Assembly (NCBI GenBank): GCA_027924585.1
Contig: BSBM01000386.1
Location: forward strand, 4,302,001 to 4,366,000
DNA from: Larix kaempferi
Taxonomy: Eukaryota > Streptophyta > Pinopsida > Pinales > Pinaceae
Direction of reading: 5' to 3'
DNA: 64,000 nucleotides
Every line of letters starts with the position of its first letter. Position 1 is the stretch's first letter. The notes beneath the pieces are model-generated. The model saw only the letters and a list, made by a program, of their open reading frames with translations, did no database searches and was not told the origin of the DNA. Both the position numbers and the translations under genes were made by a program. Of the stretch, positions 56,442 through 64,000 are shown piece by piece.

Positions 56442-57203
56442 TGTTAGGATATTCCTATACTCCATCCTATTCCTTTTAACATTTCTGTCATTTTCAGTCC
56501 TGGATGCAAAATTAGGGTTTGCATGCATCTTACATGCATCCTAGTCATCAGCACCAGCACCTAGCCCTCAGCAAAGTAGCCTCAGGAGCTTCTCTCGGAT
56601 CAGTCTTAGCTCTCCTAGAGCTTAGTGCGCCCTCTTTTCAGTTATTGCATGAGAAGGGCGCCTTTCTTCATCTTCCAGTCCAGTTTAGTTCAGTTATCTT
56701 CAGTTCTTCCTTGATTTAAGGATTAACTGACTCCTAACTGACCTTATCACTCTTTTGGACCTCTAGTGTGACTAGATAGACTGTTTTGACTCCAGTTAGC
56801 TCCATGAGCTCCCTCCACTGAGTCTCCTTCACTATATCAGTGCTTCCATGTGCCAGTTACACCAACCACACTCAGTTAGACTCAGTTTGACTCTTGGTTG
56901 ATCATTACTTGTGCATTGATGACTTCACTGATGATGAGATAGACTCCTAGTTTGGCACTGATGACTCTCCACTGATTATGGATCTGTGTATGAAGGATAA
57001 TAAGAATTACACCTAGTGAATTCAAATCCTCATACTCAGCATTGTATATTTACCTGGTTACTATTCTGATTAATGTAATGTGTGTAATTATTCTGCCTCT
57101 ATTGGATCTATGTTCTATTGCTTCTCTCTTCTTCCTTAATTCCTTAATTCTTTCATTGTGAGGTTTACATCATCTCTTTGGATCTTATGTGGGCAATTTC
57201 ACA
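56442..57203 (+). repeat. Copia-type 5' LTR, copy 2
   Basis: TGTTAGG...TTCACA, 762 bp, followed at 57,204-57,216 by the primer site TGGTATCAGAGCC. About 13 differences from the copy-1 5' LTR by eye. Confidence 0.9.
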
Positions 57204-57216
57204 TGGTATCAGAGCC
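57204..57216 (+). other. Primer-binding site for initiator tRNA-Met, copy 2
   Basis: TGGTATCAGAGCC immediately after the 5' LTR, identical to copy 1. Confidence 0.9.
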
Positions 57217-57333
57217 ATTGAGAGTATATTCTACCTGCATTCTTGAGAGTTTTTTTTGCAGGTATTTTGAAGTTCCAGCAGTTGCAGTAGCAGATTCAGT
57301 GCCTTTCCATTTGCACTTGTTCAAGCAATCAAG

Positions 57334-59071
57334 ATGAGCAATTCAAATGCTCCTTCTTCTATACTTCTCACTCCTTTCAATTATTTCGAATGGAAGAGGA
57401 AGATGATAATACTCTTGCTATCAAGAGGGTTTACTAGAGTAGTTGAGGAAAAAGATGCCATACCACATCAAGCTGAAAAGAGAATCAAGCACCTAAACAA
57501 AATGGATGAAGCTTTTGGATTCATATGCCTTCATATATCTGATGATCTATTGTTTCATGCTGATGGATTGAAGTCTCCATATGATTTATGGATAAAATTG
57601 AGGAGTCTTTTTGGCAAACAAGATGAACTGAGAGGCTACATTCTTGAGAATGAATTGGTTTCCCTTCAACCTAGCAATTTTGAGAGCATCCAAGATTTCT
57701 TCTCCAAATTTCAGAATTTGGTTTTGCATTGCAAGCAATGTGGCATCACTAAAAGTGATGAGCAGTTGATACTCTCTATATTGAGCAAACTTGGATCTCA
57801 ATTTTCTGTCTTTGTATCTACCTTTCATTCTGTTCGAATGTCCATCCCTGGATGGAAGTTTCCCACCTTAAGTGACTTTATTGAAGCTCTCACTCAAGAA
57901 GAGAACAAACTGTTTCAAATGGGTGACATCAAAACCTCCAGAGATCTAGCTCTTTTAGCTGGTGAATCAAGTGGAGCGAATGCAAAAGGGGGACAAAAAG
58001 GCAAAGGCAAGAAACCTTCAAGATCCAAGAATGAAAAACAAAAGAGACCAAATTGTACCTACTGCAAGAGAGGAAACCATCCTGAGCATGCCTGCATGCA
58101 TAAGAAGATTGATCTTCTAACCAAGCTTCTTGAACAAAACCAAATTGTTGTTCCAAAAGAAGCAAAGATGTCTGATTCTGGAAGTGGATCTGATGATTGT
58201 CATGCATTGATGGCTGGTTTTTCAAAGACAAGCTCTCCTCATAGATTCTGGATCTTCCAACCACATGATGGCACAAGAAGAATCCTTCTCCTCTTTGGAT
58301 CTCCAAGATGGGCCTACCATTCACATGGGAGACAACTCTCAGATTTCTGCCAAAGGTTTGGGTACAGTTCATATGGAGCATGGTAAGTTCAAAAATGTCT
58401 TATTTGTTCCTTCTCTTACAGCTAATTTGTTATCAGTATATCAAATGACTCATACAGGATCTCCAAAACAAGTAATTTTTGGTCCAGACACAGTAGATAT
58501 TACAGAAATCTCCACTGGAAAGGTTATAGCGAATGGGATTGCTAATCATGCCTCAAAGGCATATGAGTTCTCACACTTCATGCCCTTCTCTCCAACTATT
58601 CCTTCAGATTCTGATGAAGATCACAGTGACTTCTCTTCCAGTGACTCCTATTCTAGTGAGGAAGAAGATCAAGATTTTGATGTTGAGATCATGGTTCAAG
58701 AAGATTCAGAACCAACACCTATTCTTAGTCCAGATTCAAGAGAAATATGTTCTCACACAGTCCTTTCTACTACTAAGAACACAGTTGATGATTTATTTGC
58801 TTACAGAACTACTAGACTTCAGCGGCATGCTAACCTTGCATTATGCCAGCCACCTCTCCATGAGAGATGCAGCATGATGATGGGGTTTACTCTTCCATTC
58901 CTTGGGAAAACTCATCATGATACATTCGCTCCAGTGACAGAAAAGGTTCCTGAAAGACTTGCTACATTCAGCACATTCTCTAGCACTTGCATTCGCACTT
59001 TACAGAGGATCATCTTACCAAGTCTCTTTGCAAAGTTTTCACTGATGAAAGCTTGCTTCTTTTCTGCTTAG
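57334..59071 (+). pseudogene. Copia-type Gag with protease remnant, copy 2
   Basis: Gag begins at ATG 57,334 and stays open for 350 codons to 58,386. It passes the CCHC knuckle CTYCKRGNHPEHAC and continues KKIDLLTKLLEQNQIVV, the stretch that is frameshifted in copy 1, so this copy preserves the complete Gag. The protease motif (DSGSSNHMM, Ala to Ser) is in another frame starting about 58,244 and open to 59,071. A one-base break between Gag and protease is shared by both copies. No integrase or RT. Gag from such elements could still assemble particles if expressed. Confidence 0.8.
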
Positions 59072-59227
59072 AGTGATGGCTCCTTGAGTTATTCAAAAAT
59101 ATAAAACAAAAAAAAAGGGAAAAAAAGAAAAAAGAAAAATTGAGGCAGTATTCTTTTATCATTTCACTGATTGTATGGGTGATTTTTGGTCCTAGTTACC
59201 AGGTCCCAGGATGGATTAAGGGGGGGG

Positions 59228-59989
59228 TGTTAGGATATTCCTATACTCCATCCTAGTCCTTCTAACATTTCTGTCATTTTCAGTCCTGCATGCAAAATTA
59301 AGGTTTGCATGCATCTTACATGCATCCTAGTCATCAGCACCAACACCTAGCCCTCAGCAAACTAGCCTCAGGAGCTTCTCTCAGATCAGTCGTAGCTCTC
59401 CTAGAGCTTAGTGCGCCCTCTTTTCAGTTATTGCATGAGAACGGCGCCTTTCTTCATCTGCCAGTCTAGTTTAGTTCAGTTATCTTTAGTTCTTCCTTGA
59501 TTTAAGGATTAACTGACTCCTAACTGACCTTATCACTCTTTTGGACCTCCAGTGTGACTAGATAGACTGTTTTGACTCCAGTTAGCTCCATGAGCGCCCT
59601 CCACTAAGTCTCCTTCACTATATCAGTGCTTCCATGTGCCAGTTACACCAACCACACTCAGTTAGACTCAGTTTGACTCTTGGTTGATCATTACTTGTGC
59701 ATTGATGACTTCACTGATGATGAGATAGACTCCTAGTTTGGCACTGATGACTCTCCACTGATTATGGATCTGTGCATGAAGGATAATTTGAATTACACCT
59801 AGTGAATTCGAATCCTCATACTCAGCATTGTATATTTACCTGGTTACTATTTTGATTAATGTAATGTGTGTAATTATTCTGCCTCTATTGGATCTATGTT
59901 CTATTGCTTCTCTCTTCTTCCTTAATTCCTTAATTCTTTCACTGTGAGGTTTACATCATCTCTTTGGATCTTATGTGGGCAATTTCACA
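59228..59989 (+). repeat. Copia-type 3' LTR, copy 2
   Basis: 762 bp, without the 17-bp extra segment seen in the copy-1 3' LTR. It ends TTCACA next to the CGTAT target duplication. Confidence 0.9.
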
Positions 59990-61005
59990 CGTATGACTCG
60001 TGGCTATTGTAGATGCGGCACTGACTACAACATCAATGACCTTTGTTACGTCATGGGTAGATGGATCTCTCGTGTGTCTGCTATAAAGGACATCCACATT
60101 CTTTCCAGGAGTGGAGCCTCTCTTGTACACTTGTCCCTTTTGCACGTTGGGACTACAGGGAGATCGAACTGCTTACAGTCTCGAACGTATATCTGCTGGT
60201 AGCTACAATCACCAATACTAACGCACTTAGAAATGTATTGGTCAGTGGAATAGCATGTATTAATAAACTGAAAATGATGAAATACATACCGATGTACTGT
60301 ATACGTCAATCAATTCTAAGAAACGGTCTGCCGTCCATTGTGTCTCTGTGGGCACACTATCGATTGTATTCCCACCGGAGGGGAGCTCACTAGATAAAAC
60401 CATTTCCATCTGATGGGGATCTACAACCTACAATTTAGAAAATTGTAAATATTAGATCGTGTAGCATTGATTAAGTATCATGTGATAAAAAAATAACATG
60501 TGTTGAAATAATGTCATGTTGAAATAGTTACCTCAACATGAGATGTTGTCGCTGAAGGTATGACAACATCTTGTAACTCAGAAGGTTCTACTGCATGAGC
60601 CTCTTGGCCCTCATGCCCTTCTTGTGGCAACTACAAGTTTTAAAATCATTAAAAATATTAGCAATCTATATATGTGTATAGTAAGGAAAAATAATTTACA
60701 TATGACACTAAATTGTCAACTGGATCTACTCATGTATTAAAATAATGTCATGTTGAAATAGTTACCTCATTGTGAGTTGTTGTCACTGAAATTATGGCAA
60801 CATCATCATCATCATCATGCGGTGCTGGTGCATGGGCCTCTGGACTATGCTCTGGATCATCAGTGCAAAGGTCTTCAACCCTGTGCCCTTCTTGTAGTAA
60901 CTACAAGTTTTAAAATCATTAAAAATATTAGCAATCTATATATATGTGTGTATAATAAGGAAAAATAATTTAAAAATGACACTAAATTGTTAACCACTTA
61001 CTTAC

Positions 61006-61936
61006 CTGTTTGAAATACCAGTAAAGGTATCATCTGTTTGGACAAGACCAAAGCAAGGATGGCCGCATACTGTGCATGGGTGGGGCTGATGGTTGTGCTC
61101 ATGTTGTGTAGGTGCAGTGCCACTACTAGATGCTCCCCGGCCACTAGAAGGTGGTGGCTCTACCCCACCGGGAGGTGGTGGATCTACCCCACCGACAGGT
61201 GGCGGCTCTACTCCACCCATGGATGGTGGCTTTGATGGCCCTACCTGGTATGTACCATGAAGATACATGCTACGGCGAGCAACCGCCTGTTCCAACAGTA
61301 GGAATGACTCTTGTGCCTCTGGCACTAACTGATGTGTAGGTGGCACATCTGGCTTGGGTAGCTTCCTACGAGGTGGAGCTACTAGGCGATCGGGATCTAT
61401 GTGCCTCGCATTGGGACGTTGTTGAGGCATCCCCATCCAAACACCCTGGTACTCCAAGATATCAAAATAGTTAACATGATTCCCCAACACAAACTCTGTG
61501 TACATCTTTCTCAAAAAATACAAAGGCATTTCCCTGTTGTTGTGTGGTGGTGCATTAAACACCATGTACCATTGGTCCATCCAGTTATCTATGAATGGTT
61601 GATATGTACACCACTCGATAGAAATGTGCCTTTTGTTTGCATTAGGGACTTCACCATCCCGTGGATTTCTAAACAGGGAAAATAGTTGTTCTTTTGAGAT
61701 TTTCAACTTCTTGACTTCTTTGTAGCTAAGTCCATCCACATATTGTTGCCTCTTTCTTTCTCTGAATGTGGCAATATCTTGCAAAGAACCATTAGACCTA
61801 CTAAAGGTCTCTATCACTGCATCCAAATTGGATGCAAGCATAACATGCCTCTCATCAACAATAGTAATTAAGGCTCGAATTTCTCTGAGCCTCTGAATCT
61901 CTCTTTGGATGTCAGTGTGGGCATCCATGGTCATCA
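61006..61936 (-). pseudogene. Large second exon, copy 2 (frameshifted near its 3' end)
   Basis: 931 nt against 932 in copy 1. The acceptor reads TTTACAG instead of TTTGCAG but keeps AG. About 300 codons match copy 1 with few substitutions, then the missing base changes the last six codons before the CAG|GTAAGT donor and puts all downstream exons out of phase. Confidence 0.6.
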
Positions 61937-63517
61937 CTGTAAACAAAAAATAAAAATAAAAATCATTAGAAACGTATACATGTGCTATAATGACATCTCT
62001 CAAAAATGAAAAATGTACAAACTTTGTGCAAGAACGAATACATTACAAACATAAATATCATCCCAGACATACATTACAAACATAAATATCATTTCATATG
62101 ACCATTGCAGGCATACATTATGGGTCAATGAGAGCATAAGTGTGGAGACCATGCGGGCATAAAGACCATGATGATGTGGCAAAGATATGTATTTTTATTA
62201 GTTAAACGGAGGCATCCTATTGATGGACAAAATGAAGACATGTTGGTAGAATGATGAAGAGATGACTAATGATATCGGCATAATGTTGTGATGTGCATAT
62301 GGATAGTGTAAAGTGTATGAATGGAGATATGGCAGCAGATTGATATGACATGAATAATGATGACATAATGAAGATGTGATCTAATTGGTGATATTTGCTG
62401 ATGGACAGAATGAAGTTATATTGAATAATGAGTGCTTGATGAGAATGATGAAGTTCTTTGGAAACAAACAAGGGCTTCTAGTTGATGATGTATGTAATTT
62501 GCAGACTTAATAAGAGTCTGAAATATCATTTGTAAATCTATGGTTTTTGGGGTGTTGGTGCATCCCAGTGAGTTGCAGCTGACAGAATTATCTTGTGAAT
62601 AGGATTGTCATTGATGACAACATTAATGACAAAGGTGTAAATGACATGACGACAAGCAAACAAGCTGACTTGACAAGGACTTGGAAAAGACAAGAAAAAA
62701 GACAAGGTGACTTGACAATGACTTGGAAAACACAAGACAAAAGACAAGGTGATGGGAACCGACACACCTAATGAGCCAAATGACCCATACTGTGGTCATT
62801 TGGAGTTGGTCCTAATACCCTAGACAAGGATGACTTGGAGATAACAAGTTACATGAACAAAGAAGCATCAAGTGAACAAAGAAGCTTGAATTTGACACTT
62901 GGAAAGGAGATTACGGGCATCCCTTATCGCATCTGTGGGCCTCCAGAAGTGAAACTGATGGAAATGCAGGCATGTGGACAAGGTGACATGCGGGTATCTT
63001 GAAGGTGCATATTCGGGCATGTTTGTGGAAGTTGTGGGCATCCTGGAGGCATGGCAAAGACCCCAATGCGGGAGATTGAAGAAGGTCTAGCTGTAGGCAT
63101 GTTCAAAGGCATAAATATGGCCCTTGTGGGCATGAGTTACAAGCTAGTGCGAGTATGCAGGAAGCAAAAAAAATGGTGATGATGTGGGTATGAAGACCAC
63201 GTTTAGGTGGGAAAAAGAAAGTCTAAATAAATATATACATGTATATATTTATAATTTATGAGGTGTTTATGGAGCAACAGTAGAAATTAGAGTTTAACCT
63301 TTATCTTTGGATTAATTGAGGCTACAGTATGCTGATGTGATGTTGGTGTACAAACTAAGATGCTGATGATATGTATGGACAGAACGAATTCATGATTATT
63401 GGGGCTACATATGATGAACAAAATGTTGATCTAGGGCAGCATGAAACATGGACATAATGCTTGCTTGGGTTATGAAAATTAATGATAATCAGAATAATGT
63501 TATAGATAGATATGTTG

Positions 63518-63738
63518 GGTGACAATGATGATTTATGTGATCAGTGAGCCATTGTGTCTAACAGGGTGGATGTAAAATTCATTAAAATTTTAAAATTTTA
63601 AGTTTTGACATTTGATTTACAAATATTTTTAGGTGACAATGATGATTGATGTGATCAGTGAGCCATTGTGTCTAACGGGGTGTATATAAAATTCATTAAA
63701 ATTTTAAGTTTTGGCATTTCATTTACAAATATTTTTAG
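63518..63738. repeat. Two tandem units of about 110 bp, second copy
   Basis: Counterpart of 20,758-20,978 in intron 1 of copy 2, with the same two units (GGTGACAATGATGATT...AAATATTTTTAG). Confidence 0.85.
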
Positions 63739-63956
63739 ATTAGGGCAACATAACAATTTATAAACTTAATGACGAGATGAGGCAACGATTTAGATGCTTA
63801 CCTTTCCAATCGTTCTTGCAAGATGAATTTGGGATTGTTGAGCCTCCAAATCTCCTCGGTTGAGGTTCTCTAATGCGTTTTGGGAAGGCGAAATCGCTCG
63901 AGCGTTCACGTTTGGGTAGCACAATGGGTAAAATAGTGTTGTGGTCCACGGCGCTA

Positions 63957-64000
63957 TTTTTTTTTTTTGTTATATTAACCATAACGCTCGAGCGTTATGG
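63957..64000. repeat. Palindrome cluster, second copy (cut by window end)
   Basis: The first palindrome arm and the CGCTCGAGCG centre are present and the window ends inside its right arm. The homopolymer T-run has the same length (12) as in copy 1, which keeps the exon-1 ATG in frame. Confidence 0.85.

Larger units (their letters stand above)
56442..59989 (+). mobile_element. Gag-only copia-type LTR retrotransposon, copy 2
   Basis: Same element at the same site as 13,667-17,228, with identical CGTAT flanks (56,437-56,441 and 59,990-59,994), duplicated with its surroundings and not inserted independently. Both LTRs are 762 bp. The polypurine tract is a run of Gs ending at 59,227. Confidence 0.9.
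55919..63982 (-). pseudogene. Nine-exon gene of unknown function, copy 2, disrupted by the same copia-type element
   Basis: Exons on the minus strand: 63,982-63,802; 61,936-61,006; 60,900-60,766; 60,630-60,532; exon 5 from 60,427; exon 6 up to 60,202 and split by the copia-type element, ending 56,441-56,434; 56,337-56,272; 56,168-56,106; 55,999-55,919. This copy keeps what copy 1 lost: exon 7 is a clean 22 codons (PLAAEVPGPSAQSMVLTESP) and exon 9 reads through to a basic end, GKSGKNKRKIDF, stop TGA 55,919-55,921. It has instead lost one base near the end of exon 2 (about 61,020), which shifts the frame before the donor. Splice sites of exons 1-4 and 7-9 are intact. The family is unknown. Confidence 0.6.
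25337..64000. repeat. Segmental duplication, right copy
   Basis: Same series of elements as 1-21,240: LINE A, LINE B, GAT array, nine-exon gene with the copia-type element, palindromes. It is lengthened by later insertions. The copia-type element occupies the same site with the same CGTAT target duplication in both copies, so the block was duplicated after that insertion. By eye about 13 of 762 positions differ between the two 5' copia LTRs. Two allelic haplotypes placed end to end by an assembler would look similar. Confidence 0.95.

Noticed and set aside
56437-59994. Independent second insertion of the copia-type element
   Set aside because: Identical site, orientation and CGTAT target duplication in both copies, with matching flanks for tens of kilobases, show it was duplicated with the block.
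1-64000. CRISPR array, bacterial operon or phage region
   Set aside because: No direct repeats with unique spacers, no ribosome-binding sites or operon structure; all recognisable content is plant retroelement or intron-bearing gene.

Overview
The window is repeat-dominated nuclear DNA of a land plant. The basis is plant-type LINEs whose second ORF carries endonuclease, reverse transcriptase, zf-RVT zinc finger and RNase H; a Ty1/copia-type element primed by initiator tRNA-Met; a Ty3/gypsy element whose integrase resembles the Athila/Tat clade; and a host-type gene with short introns of about 100 bp bounded by GT/AG. A large repeat-rich genome such as a gymnosperm or fern would fit, but I cannot name the organism. 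I see no bacterial operons, CRISPR arrays, rRNA or tRNA genes.

Layout. Almost everything occurs twice. Bases 1-21,240 match 25,337-64,000 in the same order and orientation, with roughly 1-2% substitutions by eye. Each copy reads: LINE family A, LINE family B (truncated), a possible LTR fragment, a 1.1-kb GAT/GAG/GGT array, and a minus-strand gene of about nine exons whose sixth exon holds a gag-only copia-type element. The gene ends in a cluster of palindromes built around CTCGAG. Between the copies lie a single-exon minus-strand gene (22,423-24,150) and its probable promoter region. Its second copy, if any, is beyond the right edge.

The right copy was modified further. A 2.77-kb stretch spanning the end of LINE A and the start of LINE B is tandemly repeated (30,205-35,752). 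A complete 13.47-kb Ty3/gypsy element (36,704-50,173, minus strand) sits inside LINE B with a CCCCC target duplication. The left copy has lost 1.2 kb of LINE B.

Relative ages follow from the sequence. The copia-type insertion is oldest (its LTRs differ by about 2.5%, and both copies share its target duplication), then the segmental duplication (about 1.7% in the same LTR), then the gypsy insertion (12 differences in 1,453 bp of LTR, about 0.8%).

Most coding sequence is retroelement-derived and broken. The points most worth a second look are these. The gypsy leader repeats its primer-binding-site/LTR-edge motif seven times. All four in-frame stops of the gypsy polyprotein are TAG. An intact 885-codon ORF lies downstream of gypsy pol. 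ORF1 and ORF2 overlap as TAATG in both LINE families. A nine-exon gene of unknown function has tandemly duplicated exons and a possible start codon inside a palindrome arm.
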